Part shown: positions 34,196-43,520 of the stretch, piece by piece
Numbering within the stretch: position 1 is the stretch's first letter
Layout of the letters: each line of letters opens with the position of its first letter
Assembly: GCA_034420695.1 (NCBI GenBank)
Contig: DAOULB010000032.1
Span: 62,001-126,000 of the forward strand
Source: Io17-Chloro-G2 sp034420695
GTDB taxonomy: Bacteria > Chloroflexota > Dehalococcoidia > Lucifugimonadales > UBA3495
DNA length: 64,000 bases
Reading direction: 5' to 3'
The notes under the pieces: model-generated
Told to the model about the DNA's origin: nothing
The model's input: the letters and a program-made list of their open reading frames with translations, nothing else
Databases searched by the model: none
Program-made: the position numbers and the translations under genes

Positions 34196-34435
34196 GTAAG
34201 TGAAACCCCTGGTCCCAACATCCCGCTAGGTAATTGCCGCCGGCCTTCGAGCGGCCCAGTGGAAGGATGGTCGGGAGTCCGCCCCCTGTACATAGGACCC
34301 CATCCCCTTAACGCCGCCAGAGAAAGAGCGCCTTGCTTCAAATAGACGAGGCACGTATTTTGGACGTAGTGTAATATAAATATCGCAGTAGATGGCAAGC
34401 AGTTACATTCCCTTGCCAAGGTCAGTTGGGACCAA

Positions 34436-36319
34436 ATGCGATTGGGGCCAAGGGTATGCAGGCCGATGCAATTGCGCAGCACGAACAAAAGGGGGCAGGC
34501 TAAGTTGCGAACCGAACGAGATTGCAGACCGCAAGCGAACCGGACAAGGACGAAGTTCCGGCGACGACCAGGCGGGGTGAGCGCACTGCTCCTGGTCCTA
34601 GTAGCGCTCTCCCTTGCGGCCCTAGTGGTTGCCTGCGGCGACGGCGAATCCCCGACGCCGCTGCCCACCGCCGCTGCGGCCGCGGACCCCACCAACACCC
34701 CAATACCGAGTCCGACAGAGGAGCCCGCGTCTACTACGGCCGTTGCGCCGACGCCCGAACCCGCTACATTCGATGACGACACCGTGACGCAAGCCTTCGT
34801 GACGACGGCCATCGAATACTACGAAGAGAATGGACTGGACGCTACCATTGAATTCTACGGGTCCCCGGCTGGAACCGAAGAGGGGCGGACGCTAATCCTC
34901 TTGGACAAAGGCGAAGGCACGTTGCTCATATACCGCAGCGTACCTGCCTTAGAAGGCCAGTTTGTTGGACCGGGCTCGTCATTTTCCGCATTCACACAGC
35001 TACTGGATGAGGCCACGGAAGAAGGGGCTTGGGATGAGTCCCGGGGCATCAACCCGGTCACCAGACAGGAAGAACCGCGAAAAGTCCTCGCCGTACTTCA
35101 CGACGGCCTGGTGTTCTCAGCGAGCCACTCAGTCCTAGTAGAAGACGTAGCGGATTCCGTCAAAGAGTACGTGGAGAAGGCCATAGCCAGATACGAAGAA
35201 GAAGGTCTCGACGGCGCCATCACGCACTATAACGGACAGGACAGCCTGGACGGGCAGTTTTACCTGTTCCTCATAGGCGAGGATGACATCTACCTGGCTC
35301 ATCCCATCTTTCCCCACCTAATCGGCACCGACATTAAGGACGTGGTGGGCTCCGACGGGCAGGAGTTGGGCAAGGAAATAGCTCAAGCCACCGAGGAAGG
35401 CGTGTGGGTGGAGTACCTGTGGCCCCACCCGGTTTCCCGGAATGAACAGCAGAAGGTCACTTGGGCTATCCGTCACGACGGGCTGATATTCGCCTCCGGC
35501 TATTACGCCGGTGAACCCGAGACCGGCCCCCCGGCTTGGCGGGACGCAGACCCCAGGGAATACACGGTGCAGTACGTGAACCGGGCCATAGACCGCTACG
35601 AGCGTGAAGGCTTGGAGTCTATGCTCAACTACTACAACAGCGTCGCCAGCTTCGAGGGCGAGTGGTATCTCTTCGCCACGGACGACAAGGACATATATCA
35701 CGTCCACCCCCTATTGCCACAACTCATAGGCAGGGACATCAAGGAGGTAAAGGGTTCCGACGGGTTTGAACTGGGCGGGGAGTTGGCCAAGGCCAGTGAG
35801 GAGGGAGTGTGGGTGGAGTACCTGTGGCCCCACCCGGTAACGCTCAAGGAAGTCCCCAAGGTGTCATATGCGGTGCGCCGCGACGGGATGCTATTCGCTT
35901 CCGGCTACTACGAGCGGGTTGACGACCCTGCGGGCCGGACCGCTGCATACGTGCAAGAGGCCATCGAATATTACCGGAACAATGGCTTGGAGGCCACAGT
36001 CACGCATTACAACAGCGAGGGGAGTCTCGACGGCCAATGGGGCCTTACCCTAGCCGATGAGAATGACATTCTCTTGGTGGCTCCCCTCGGTAAACATCTA
36101 ATAGGCACCGATCTGAACGATCTTGCCACGCTGGGCCGTCGAGCGATTGGGGAAGAGATGGCGTCAGCCACCGAGGAGGGAAGCTGGGTCAGCTATATCT
36201 ACCCCAATATCAGATCCTCCGAGACCTTGTACGCGCATACGTGGGCCGTGCGCCATGACGGGCTACTTTTCATGTCGCGCTACTACGACGACCAGCCTGA
36301 AGATCCGGATGCGCCCTAA
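34436..36319 (+). CDS. Lipoprotein with four tandem Cache-like repeats
   Basis: An up to 627-residue exported protein. The membrane anchor has a lipobox ending AALVVAC (Cys67); the start is uncertain, since GTG at 34577 and TTG at 34504 would give a shorter signal region. A Pro/Thr-rich linker leads to four repeats at about 115-225, 235-365, 375-500 and 505-620, each with a YVxxAIxxYExxGLxxxxxxYN helix, a HPxxPxLIGxDIxDV strand region, EEGVWVEYLWPHP and RHDGLxFASGYY. This is the sCache/CACHE ligand-binding pattern. No kinase, cyclase or chemoreceptor domain is attached. Confidence 0.8.
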   Translation: MRLGPRVCRPMQLRSTNKRGQAKLRTERDCRPQANRTRTKFRRRPGGVSALLLVLVALSLAALVVACGDGESPTPLPTAAAAADPTNTPIPSPTEEPASTTAVAPTPEPATFDDDTVTQAFVTTAIEYYEENGLDATIEFYGSPAGTEEGRTLILLDKGEGTLLIYRSVPALEGQFVGPGSSFSAFTQLLDEATEEGAWDESRGINPVTRQEEPRKVLAVLHDGLVFSASHSVLVEDVADSVKEYVEKAIARYEEEGLDGAITHYNGQDSLDGQFYLFLIGEDDIYLAHPIFPHLIGTDIKDVVGSDGQELGKEIAQATEEGVWVEYLWPHPVSRNEQQKVTWAIRHDGLIFASGYYAGEPETGPPAWRDADPREYTVQYVNRAIDRYEREGLESMLNYYNSVASFEGEWYLFATDDKDIYHVHPLLPQLIGRDIKEVKGSDGFELGGELAKASEEGVWVEYLWPHPVTLKEVPKVSYAVRRDGMLFASGYYERVDDPAGRTAAYVQEAIEYYRNNGLEATVTHYNSEGSLDGQWGLTLADENDILLVAPLGKHLIGTDLNDLATLGRRAIGEEMASATEEGSWVSYIYPNIRSSETLYAHTWAVRHDGLLFMSRYYDDQPEDPDAP

Positions 36320-36409
36320 GGGCGTTGAGCGGGCGGGGCCGGCCGTTATGGGACCCCAGATGACTTAAACGGCGGGCTTGACCGGAGTCCAATCACGTTT
36401 TATCCAAGG

Positions 36410-36670
36410 GTGTGTGGCCGGTTTTGTGGAAGAAGGGTTTTGGGGCCCTCCGTTCCCTACCCGGTCACCTTGGACGAGGCGCATTGCTTCGGGTGGGTGG
36501 ACTCCAGGACCAACGCCTCGAACGGGGAGCGGTCGATGTACCTGTTCACGCCCTGCAAGCCCAAGAGTGGCTGGTCGCGCCTGAACAAGTAGAAAGTGGC
36601 GCGAATGCTGGAAGAGGGCGGGTTGGCCGAGCCGGGAATGGCGGAGGCGGCCAAGGCCAACGGGGCCTGA
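36410..36670 (+). pseudogene. YdeI/OmpD-associated family pseudogene
   Basis: The frame VTLDEAHCFGWVDSR...FTPCKPKSGWSRLNK matches the core of YdeI family proteins (EAVDEALCFGWID, FTPRxPxSxWSxxN). It is then cut by TAG at 36590-36592, after which the same frame continues with VARMLEEGGLAEPGMAEAAKANG, the expected next segment. The N-terminal half is missing or shifted. Clear decayed gene. Confidence 0.75.
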
Positions 36671-36818
36671 AGTGTTTACGGGGGAGTGGTTGCTCCCAGC
36701 CACGCATCAGCCCTGCGATTAGTTCCGCTACCTCGGTTGACCGCATTTTCGGAGACAGGCGTTTGCCGCTGCGATATTTGAGACCAAGCTAGAAATGCGA
36801 CAGCGAAGGGAGGAGAAA

Positions 36819-37292
36819 ATGGACGTAGCTGAAGTGGCGGAACTTTTGACCAGCCAGGGCAAGACCGTGTCGGTGGCGGAGGCGTGCACCTGCGGCTTGG
36901 TGGGATACATGCTGGGGACGGTGCCGGGGAGTTCCAGGTACTTTCCCGGAGGGGTAGTCGCCTACACGGGGGGCTTGAAGCAGAAGATACTTGGGGTGCC
37001 GGACGAGCTTTACGACACCAAGGGCAGTGTTTCCGAAGAGATGGCCATCGCCATGGCCAAAGGTGTGCGGGAGCTGACCGGTACCGACTACGCTATTTCC
37101 ACCACGGGGGTGACCGGCCCAGGACAGGGGCGTTCCGGTCTGGCGGTCGGCACCTTCTGGATTGGACTGTCGGCCAAAGACGGGGCGGATACGGCCATTG
37201 AAATCAACGTTGGCAGCGACCGGGACGGCAACAAGCGGGGCGCCGCCCAAGCGGCCATTGACCTGCTGGGCAGCCGGCTCAAGAACGGGTGA
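36819..37292 (+). CDS. pncC: CinA C-terminal domain / nicotinamide-nucleotide amidohydrolase
   Basis: A 157-residue protein; AGGAG sets the start at 36819. It matches the CinA C-terminal (PncC) domain: TVSVAEACTCGLVGYMLGTVPGSS with the catalytic Ser/Thr region, FPGGVVAYTGGLKQKILGV, and ISTTGVTGPG. The N-terminal MoaB-like domain of full CinA is absent. PncC deamidates NMN to nicotinate mononucleotide in NAD recycling. In this copy the usual SAESCTGG becomes AEACTCG, so activity should be treated cautiously. Confidence 0.85.
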   Translation: MDVAEVAELLTSQGKTVSVAEACTCGLVGYMLGTVPGSSRYFPGGVVAYTGGLKQKILGVPDELYDTKGSVSEEMAIAMAKGVRELTGTDYAISTTGVTGPGQGRSGLAVGTFWIGLSAKDGADTAIEINVGSDRDGNKRGAAQAAIDLLGSRLKNG

Positions 37293-37338
37293 GGCTGCTG
37301 TCACAAGCAGCCGCGCGGGCACAGGGAGTTAGGCAGGT

Positions 37339-37554
37339 TTGCTAACCATTTTCGGCTCAGTTGCCGTGGGAATCATGTTCCTCTCCTACTGGCTGGAGTC
37401 CCGCAGCAAGTGGATGGTCTTGGCTTTCGCCTTGGGCTCGGCGTTGACGGCAGTGTACAGCGGACTGGAAGAGGTCTATCCCATCACGGTCATTGAGGCG
37501 GCTTGGACCCTGGCAGCGCTACAGCGGTTCATAAGACGCTGGCAAACAGGCTGA
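37339..37554 (+). CDS. Small two-helix membrane protein
   Basis: A 71-residue ORF from TTG, with GGAG some way upstream. Two hydrophobic stretches (IFGSVAVGIMFLSYWL and VLAFALGSALTAVYSGL) and an amphipathic end. Protein-like composition and position 46 bases after pncC support it; no family recognised. Confidence 0.6.
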   Translation: MLTIFGSVAVGIMFLSYWLESRSKWMVLAFALGSALTAVYSGLEEVYPITVIEAAWTLAALQRFIRRWQTG

Positions 37555-38008
37555 CGTGAGGAACGGCCAACCCGCTGGGACAGTCTTTCAATGGTCTTTG
37601 CCGGTCGTTCCATAGGGTTCAGCCCCGGAGCCACATCGGTAGCACACCACGTGTTCTCACCTCGGCGCATTCCTTCCCACGACCTCGGCAGCAATTGCTG
37701 GATGGCCGCGCGGTTGGTTGCGAGCCTGCCCCAGCCCTAAGCCTTGGGTGACGCGTACGCGGGGGCGCGACGCTGCGGCGGTCGCGGCGCAGGGAGCCAC
37801 CCGCACCCCTCATTCCCCCGGAAAGAACGCCCAGAAGGGCAGTTCCGAAGGTCCTGACAATTAAAGGCTTGAAACCGGGCCAATCACCGGTCTAGTCCAT
37901 TGCGCGTTGGAATATCTTCTATACAGTTACTGAAATAATAAGTATTAACATATAATTATCCAATTTATATATGTTGACTGTATTAGTTACTGGGGATATA
38001 GCTTTACT
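37555..38008. other. Intergenic region with an AT-rich junction
   Basis: No gene or known RNA is visible. 37560-37900 is GC-rich; I looked for RNase P, tmRNA and SRP signatures and found none. 37905-38008 switches abruptly to AT-rich sequence (TAATAAGTATTAACATATAA), very unlike the rest, ending exactly where a truncated substrate-binding gene begins. This suggests an insertion or recombination junction, or an assembly join. Confidence 0.5.
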
Positions 38009-38608
38009 CGCTCTATAGATGACTTGCCCGACGACATGTTCGGGTTTACCGACCCCGAGTGGCGGGGACGGATTGGCTGGGCGCCCACCACTGCTTCATT
38101 TCAGACCATGGTCACGGCCATGAGGGCGGTGTGGGGCGAAGACCGGGCGCGGGAGTGGCTGCTGGGCATCCAAGCCAACGAACCCAAGGTTTACCCCAAG
38201 AACACGCCCCAAGTAGCAGCGGCCGCCGCCGGCGAAATTGACGTGGGGTTCGTCAATCACTACTACCTTTTCCGTTTCCTGGCGGAGGAGGGTGAGGACT
38301 TCCCGGCCCGTAACTATCATCCCCGGTCAGGGGGGCCGGGCTCGGTGGTCACAGTGGCCGGCGCGGGCATTTTGGAGACAGCGGAGAACCGGGAGAACGC
38401 CGAAAGGTTCCTGGCCTTTCTGCTTTCAACCGGGGGGCAGCAATATTTTGCCTCACAGACCTTCGAGTACCCCTTGGTCGAGAACGTAAGGACACATCGC
38501 GTTCTTATACCCCTTTCCGAAATCAACTCCCCTGAAATTGCGCTGGTGGACCTTGCCGACCTGGAAGGCACCCACCAACTGATGCGGGACAACGGAATTC
38601 TGCCTTAA
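38009..38608 (+). pseudogene. 5'-truncated iron-type ABC substrate-binding protein
   Basis: About 195 residues corresponding to the C-terminal part of a Fe(III)/FutA-type periplasmic binding protein: FTDPEWRGRIGWAPTTASFQ, then PQVAAAAAGEIDVGFVNHYY and PGSVVTVAGAGILETAENRENAERFLAFLLS with the C-terminal helices. Roughly the first 140 residues, including signal peptide and first lobe, are missing; the frame can begin at TTG 38024. It adjoins an AT-rich junction and no permease gene follows, so it is likely a remnant. Confidence 0.75.
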
Positions 38609-38626
38609 GAGTGGGTGGGCTGCGTT

Positions 38627-38660
38627 TGGACCGGGCCCCACAGGGCCCGGTCCACCTTTC
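38627..38660 (+). terminator. Terminator-like hairpin after the binding-protein remnant
   Basis: A perfect 12-bp stem (TGGACCGGGCCC / GGGCCCGGTCCA) with CACA loop at 38627-38654, followed by the pyrimidine-rich CCTTTCATTT. Confidence 0.65.
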
Positions 38661-38762
38661 ATTTCATCTTGCGACAGGGTCACCACGAAGGCACCGCATT
38701 TCTATCCTACTGAACTGGCTGAACTGGGCCTGTCGAAAGATGGGCTGAGACCATAGACAAGG

Positions 38763-41162
38763 TCAGGAAGGGTACGGCAAAGCCGGGACAGAGAAACGAG
38801 CATCGGGCATCAGCAGCTGCTTGGTCTCACAGTTGGCGGCGATTCCGTCCCACCCGTATTCCATGGGCGCCATTTCGACGCGCCGCCAGAGTTCCGACTG
38901 GTCGTGGTAGTGGGGGCTGCCCGGGTGGCCGGAGCTGCCGAGGGGCACGACCCACAGGGACTTGTCCCAATCGGATGGGTCGTAGCTGTAGCGGGCCACC
39001 GAAAGGCTGGCAACGGTGGCGAAGTTGGCGGGGGCGTAAGCGCCGGCGAGGGGAGTGTCGCCGTCGCCGCTGCTGGGTATGGGCGGCGGGTCCAGCAGGT
39101 GGGCCAGCTCGGGATGGGCAGCGGACAGGGTATGGGCAGGCCGGGCTTGGTGCACACGTTCCCAGGTCCAGCCGGCATGTTCTCCACCCAGTAGCGAGGA
39201 CAAGTGCTTCATACCCCGGCTCAATGCCCTGGACATGGCTTTTTGCCAAGTGTCACCCGGGTTTAGAAACCGGCGGTCGTCCGCCTCTATCATCTCGACC
39301 ATGCGGGCCTTCAGGCGTCCCAGGAACATGGCTGCTCCCCTGCCGTTGGGCTTCCAGGCCTCAGCGGCCAGTTCGGGGCCCAGGTAGTTTTCCAAGGTCT
39401 CCTTGAGCAAGGCGTCACGGAAGGCGCTGAAGATGGTGGGAGCGGCTTCCGAGGCGTCCATCATGCCGTTCCAGGCGGTCAGAATCTCCTTGGCATTGGC
39501 CGCGGCCGGGTCTTCGGGTTTCACTGATTTCAGGAAGCTGCAGTAGGCGGCGGCGGGGATGGACAACCTCTCCCGGTGGACTTCGGCCATGTCGGCGGCG
39601 GCGGGCCGGTCCAGGGCCAGCAGGCCAGTGGTGACCCGGCGGGCGCGGAAGCCCGGCGTGAAGTCGAGGGCGATGTAGTGGGGGTAGTCGTCACCCACGG
39701 GGCGGTTGTTGGCGGTGGCAACGTAACCCTGCTCCGGGTTGATGCTGCGGGGCAGTTCTTCAAAAGGGATGTACCCCTCCCATTCGTGCTCTCCGGTCCA
39801 GCCTGGGACGGGCAGCCAGGCGTTGGCGCAGGAGCGAATGGGAATGCGGCCCCGGAGGAAATAGCCGGAATTCCCGCTAACGTCGGCGAACAGGAAGTTG
39901 TTGCAGGGATCGACCCAGTCCCGCATGGATTCCACAAGCTGGTGAGAGTCACGGGCCCGCAGCATGTCAAGCAGGGTCGCGGTCCAGGCTTGGGAACCGG
40001 AGTCCCCGTTCTCGGTGGCGGTGTACTTGAAAGCCAGCCCGTAGGCTTGGGGCGGGCCGCCTTCGATGATGGGCCCGTGGCGGGTTGCCCAAGTCGTAAT
40101 CACCCGGTCGGAGCCGCCCTTGACCTTGATGGTCTCTTGCCGCGAGTCTGCCTTTCGGAAGCCAGACCCGTCTTCCTCTCCCACTTGAGGCAAGCGGTAA
40201 GAGCCGGGATTCGCCGGATCGAAGCGCTCGATGTAGAGGTCCTGGTAGTCGCCCCAAGTGTGGGTTACGGACCAGGCGACGTGGGCGTTATGGCCGAAGT
40301 GGGGGAAGCCGGGCAGGCCGGGAAAGGAGAGGCCCACGACGTCGAAATCGGGGCAAGAGACGTGGTTCTGGTAGTAAACGTTGGGGGTGTCCAAGGCGCG
40401 GTGGGAATCGCCGGCCAGGATGGGCTTGCCCGTTCCGGTGCGTTCTCCGGACAGGACCCAACTGTTGCTGCCGCCGTCGCTTTCGTTCAAGCATTCCAAG
40501 GCGACTATTCCCTGGCTGAAGTGCCCCAGCCCCTCTTCAAGCTGGCCGCGGTATTCTTCTCCGGGAGGCAGGATGACCAACTGGCCGGGTTGGTATCCGG
40601 GGAACAGCAGGGCGGCCTTTTCCGTCCCCAGCTTGCTCAGCACCCGGGCGCGCCACAGCTTGGACTCGAAGACACCCATGAGGATGTGGCGGACCTTATA
40701 GGCGACCAAACCGTGCCAGGGCTCCCAAGGCTCCGGCTCGACGCCGGTGATGCCGTACTCCACGGGCAGGGCGCTAGTGGACCGGATGAAGGCGTTTACT
40801 CCTTGGGCGTAGGAGTCGAACATTGCACGGGTCTCGCCGGATGAGGTTTGGTAGTCGCCGACGGCGCTGTCCTCCAGTCGGAAGCGGCGCATGAGGACGT
40901 CCTGCTCAACAGCGGCTTCACCGACAACTTCGGCCCAGCGACCCAGAGCCCTTCTGCGGTCGTACTCCATTTGCCACAACCGGTCTTGGGCAGTGAAAAA
41001 GCCTTGGGCGAAGAAGGCGTCGGCCAGGTTGGAGGCCTTGGCGTGGGGGATTCCCCACTTGTCCCGGTAGATTTCCACGCCGGACTTCAACCCCGGCAAG
41101 TTGACCGAGCCGGTCACTTGGGGCAAGGAGTTTCTCAGTGCATCGGTCTCTATCGCCACCAT
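38763..41162 (-). CDS. Penicillin acylase family Ntn-hydrolase
   Basis: A 799-residue precursor. The alpha chain starts with GVEIYRDKWGIPHAKASNLADAF and QDRLWQMEYDRR; autoproteolysis before the Ser of GGSNSWVLSG (near residue 232) would free the nucleophile. The beta chain contains LSFPGLPGFPHFGHN and the VAWSVTH segment. The family hydrolyses amides of acylated amines, including acyl-homoserine lactones and beta-lactams. No signal peptide is evident although most members are exported, so location is uncertain. GGAGAG precedes the ATG. Confidence 0.92.
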   Translation of the reverse strand: MVAIETDALRNSLPQVTGSVNLPGLKSGVEIYRDKWGIPHAKASNLADAFFAQGFFTAQDRLWQMEYDRRRALGRWAEVVGEAAVEQDVLMRRFRLEDSAVGDYQTSSGETRAMFDSYAQGVNAFIRSTSALPVEYGITGVEPEPWEPWHGLVAYKVRHILMGVFESKLWRARVLSKLGTEKAALLFPGYQPGQLVILPPGEEYRGQLEEGLGHFSQGIVALECLNESDGGSNSWVLSGERTGTGKPILAGDSHRALDTPNVYYQNHVSCPDFDVVGLSFPGLPGFPHFGHNAHVAWSVTHTWGDYQDLYIERFDPANPGSYRLPQVGEEDGSGFRKADSRQETIKVKGGSDRVITTWATRHGPIIEGGPPQAYGLAFKYTATENGDSGSQAWTATLLDMLRARDSHQLVESMRDWVDPCNNFLFADVSGNSGYFLRGRIPIRSCANAWLPVPGWTGEHEWEGYIPFEELPRSINPEQGYVATANNRPVGDDYPHYIALDFTPGFRARRVTTGLLALDRPAAADMAEVHRERLSIPAAAYCSFLKSVKPEDPAAANAKEILTAWNGMMDASEAAPTIFSAFRDALLKETLENYLGPELAAEAWKPNGRGAAMFLGRLKARMVEMIEADDRRFLNPGDTWQKAMSRALSRGMKHLSSLLGGEHAGWTWERVHQARPAHTLSAAHPELAHLLDPPPIPSSGDGDTPLAGAYAPANFATVASLSVARYSYDPSDWDKSLWVVPLGSSGHPGSPHYHDQSELWRRVEMAPMEYGWDGIAANCETKQLLMPDARFSVPALPYPS

Positions 41163-41548
41163 AGCTACTCTCCAATCGCTAAGGCCTATCTACCAAGGCC
41201 AATCTGCCCGGACCATTCCGGGCCGGTCTTGAATAGTCCCCGGGCCGCCATTATAAGGCCCGCAGGAACAGGCGAAACAACTCAAGGTCCGTTGTAGCTG
41301 GTCAGTGTTCGTGAGATTCTCTCGGAAAGAAGCGTCCACTGCGGGGGAAAGCAGGGGCGGGCTTCAAACCCGCCCCTACTTGCGAGGCGGCATTCTTGCC
41401 CTGAACAGGCATCCTTCTCACCAAGTGTGAACAATTACGGTGCGTTGGCCGGGATTGACCTTGGGCGGCAGGCTGGCTAACATCCCAGCGAGAGCCCGGG
41501 CTCCATTGGGGGGAGCAGGGACCGTTACAAAAATCACCGGGGGCGCCG
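41163..41548. other. Intergenic region holding repeat copy 5
   Basis: Divergent spacer between penicillin acylase and the metallo-hydrolase. Apart from the palindromic repeat at 41353-41379 I see no gene, RNA or clear promoter. Confidence 0.4.
41353..41379. repeat. Palindromic repeat family, copy 5
   Basis: AGGGGCGGGCTTCAAACCCGCCCCTAC split around its centre; one base (C for T) differs from copy 4 in the core. Confidence 0.8.
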
Positions 41549-42382
41549 ATGCAGATAGCCGAGCACATATACAGCACCCATATCCAGGAAGACCCGGCCA
41601 CCTTCGGCGCATTTCATCCCGGCGGCACCCAGATATACTTCGTCGGCGACCCCAACGACAACATGGTATTGGTGGACACGGGGGAGCCCTACCGCTCCTG
41701 GAACCGGCAGATAATGGACTATCACCGGGAGCTGGGCAGTCCCAGGATGTCGGCGATACTAATCACCCACGGCCACGGGGACCACATCGGCGGGTTGGAC
41801 CGTTTGCAGGACGCCTTCAACTGCGAGGTGCGCTGCCACCCGAAGCTGGAACCGAGGCTAACGCACCAGCTGGGGGAGGGCATTGTCCGGGAGTTGCGTT
41901 CCCGGGAGACGGTGAAGGCCGGCGGCGGGGTCAGCCTGCGGGCGGTGTACACGCCGGGCCACGAAGAAGACCATATTTCCTACTTCATGGCCAAGGGCCG
42001 GACACTGTTCACCGGAGACACGATACTGGGCAACTCGTCGTCCAGCGTCAGGAACCTGAGCCAGTACATGAAGTCTTTGGAGGCGCTGGCCAAGCTGGAG
42101 CCCAATACCCTGTGCCCGGGCCACGGGCAAGTGGTGCGCAACGGTTCGGCGAGGGTGCAGTGGTACATCGAGCACCGGCAGGAGAGGGAAGAGCAGGTAC
42201 TGTCGGCGATAGAGGCCGGGGCGGACACGGTGGACCGGATCGTGCAGTCGGTGTACCCCAGGGGCCTGCGGAGGAACCTGAAGGGGGCGGCGGCCCGGAA
42301 CGTACGCACGCACTTGGAGAAGCTGAAAGAGGACGGCAGGATTACCGAGGACTCCGCCGTCTATTCACTAACCGGCTCGTAG
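41549..42382 (+). CDS. Metallo-beta-lactamase-fold hydrolase
   Basis: A 277-residue MBL-fold protein. The zinc motif HGHGDH (His74, His76, Asp78, His79) is intact, with YTPGHEEDHISYF, LFTGDTILG and CPGHGQ giving the remaining ligands. The C-terminal 80 residues form a helical winged-helix-like domain (RNVRTHLEKLKEDGRI), as in LACTB2-type RNases and related hydrolases. Substrate could be a thioester, lactone or RNA. Confidence 0.9.
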   Translation: MQIAEHIYSTHIQEDPATFGAFHPGGTQIYFVGDPNDNMVLVDTGEPYRSWNRQIMDYHRELGSPRMSAILITHGHGDHIGGLDRLQDAFNCEVRCHPKLEPRLTHQLGEGIVRELRSRETVKAGGGVSLRAVYTPGHEEDHISYFMAKGRTLFTGDTILGNSSSSVRNLSQYMKSLEALAKLEPNTLCPGHGQVVRNGSARVQWYIEHRQEREEQVLSAIEAGADTVDRIVQSVYPRGLRRNLKGAAARNVRTHLEKLKEDGRITEDSAVYSLTGS

Positions 42383-42395
42383 ATGTTCTACCTCT

Positions 42396-42602
42396 ATGTT
42401 TGACCTCAGGCTAGGAGGCGCCGGACCGGGACCGGCATTGGGTTGCGGAACCCTGCTGGTGTTGTTGGGGATAATTCTCATATCCCCGGTGGGGGCTTTC
42501 CTGATTACGACCCTGGGATGGGTTACAGCCGTGGCGGGCGTTGTCCTCATCGTGCTGGGCATCCTGTCTTGGCTTTCCGGCAACCGCCGGGACCGTCGAT
42601 AG
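42396..42602 (+). CDS. Small Gly-rich two-helix membrane protein
   Basis: A 68-residue protein with two hydrophobic helices (TLLVLLGIILISPVGAFLI and VTAVAGVVLIVLGILSWL) and a basic C-terminus. It begins 14 bases after the metallo-hydrolase stop. No family recognised. Confidence 0.65.
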   Translation: MFDLRLGGAGPGPALGCGTLLVLLGIILISPVGAFLITTLGWVTAVAGVVLIVLGILSWLSGNRRDRR

Positions 42603-42705
42603 TAAGCGCCTATTAACCCGGTCCACGCAGTCCGCCCGAGTTGCGCTGCAAAGAGACAATCCCAGGGATAAGATTCTCGGAGCATTATTTGGTAGCTGAG
42701 CCCGA

Positions 42706-43131
42706 CTATTTGGGCTTGGGTTCTTGTTCCAGGAAGTCTTGTGCGCTGAGGATGGCAATACCACGAAACGGGTGCAGCGCCAACAAGTCATCATCTCCGC
42801 TGATGATATGGGTAGCCGCGCCACTTACCGCCAGTTCCAAGAACTTGTTGTCACTGGGGTCGCGACAGGCGTTCACGACCTCGGTGACTTCCACTAAATC
42901 CGATTCCCGTACCAGTGTTGCCAAAAACTCGATGCGTTCTTCTTCCCGCAAGTACGTGTCGAAGCGGGAACGGCGGAGAACACCGTTCAGTTCTGCCACC
43001 GTAGCCATCGATATGAGCAGTGTCCCATGCTCCAGGACATGAGAAAACGCCTGACGGGGAGTGGAACGGGGCAATAATGCTGCGCTTACCACGACGTTAG
43101 TGTCCAATACCGTACGCAGACTACTCGTCAC
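42706..43131 (-). CDS. PIN-domain toxin
   Basis: A 141-residue PIN-fold ribonuclease: the acidic tetrad is Asp10 (VLDTNVVVSA), Glu47 (VAELNGVL), Asp91 (RDPSDNKFLELA) and Asp113 (ISGDDDLL). It is the COG1569-like type that acts as a toxin by cutting RNA. Its start overlaps the end of the upstream antitoxin gene by 11 bases, a typical toxin-antitoxin arrangement. Confidence 0.88.
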   Translation of the reverse strand: MTSSLRTVLDTNVVVSAALLPRSTPRQAFSHVLEHGTLLISMATVAELNGVLRRSRFDTYLREEERIEFLATLVRESDLVEVTEVVNACRDPSDNKFLELAVSGAATHIISGDDDLLALHPFRGIAILSAQDFLEQEPKPK

Positions 43132-43351
43132 GCAAGAGATTCTCCAGAATGTCAGGCGTGAGGCCGCGAGCTTCAGCGGTCTTGCCGGTCTCTTCCATTA
43201 TTGTCTTCAGCGTTTTGCCCCGCGAGGCGGTGAGTTCCTGCAAGCGGAGGCTCAACAGGAGTTGGAGCTTTCGCCGCTCGCCGGGAGAAGCTTCAACAAA
43301 AGCCCTGGCCGCTTCCTCGTCTACGTTAATGGTGATGGTCTTGGTGGCCAT
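43121..43351 (-). CDS. Antitoxin partner of the PIN protein
   Basis: A 76-residue acidic-helical protein starting with TKTITINVDEEAARAF, similar to the ribbon-helix-helix or related antitoxins found with PIN toxins. GGAG lies upstream of the ATG. Immediately precedes and overlaps the toxin gene. Confidence 0.78.
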   Translation of the reverse strand: MATKTITINVDEEAARAFVEASPGERRKLQLLLSLRLQELTASRGKTLKTIMEETGKTAEARGLTPDILENLLRDE

Positions 43352-43520
43352 GATGTCTCCTTTCCCAATACCCCGGCACGCTAAGTCACGATATCAAACG
43401 AACTTAGGATCGGCATCCAGACAAAGACCAAGACAGGAATCTGCTCACGGAAGTTAGTCTGTATTCGAACCCTTGCCGGGATGACGGGTTGGACGCCGCT
43501 CGAAGTCTTGGGGCAATTCT

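Noticed and set aside
36590..36592. TAG as pyrrolysine in the YdeI-like fragment
   Set aside because: The N-terminal half is also decayed, so simple pseudogene formation is enough; no pyrrolysine genes are seen.
37560..37900. Structured RNA (RNase P, tmRNA or SRP) in the GC-rich spacer
   Set aside because: None of the conserved sequence blocks of these RNAs could be found on either strand.
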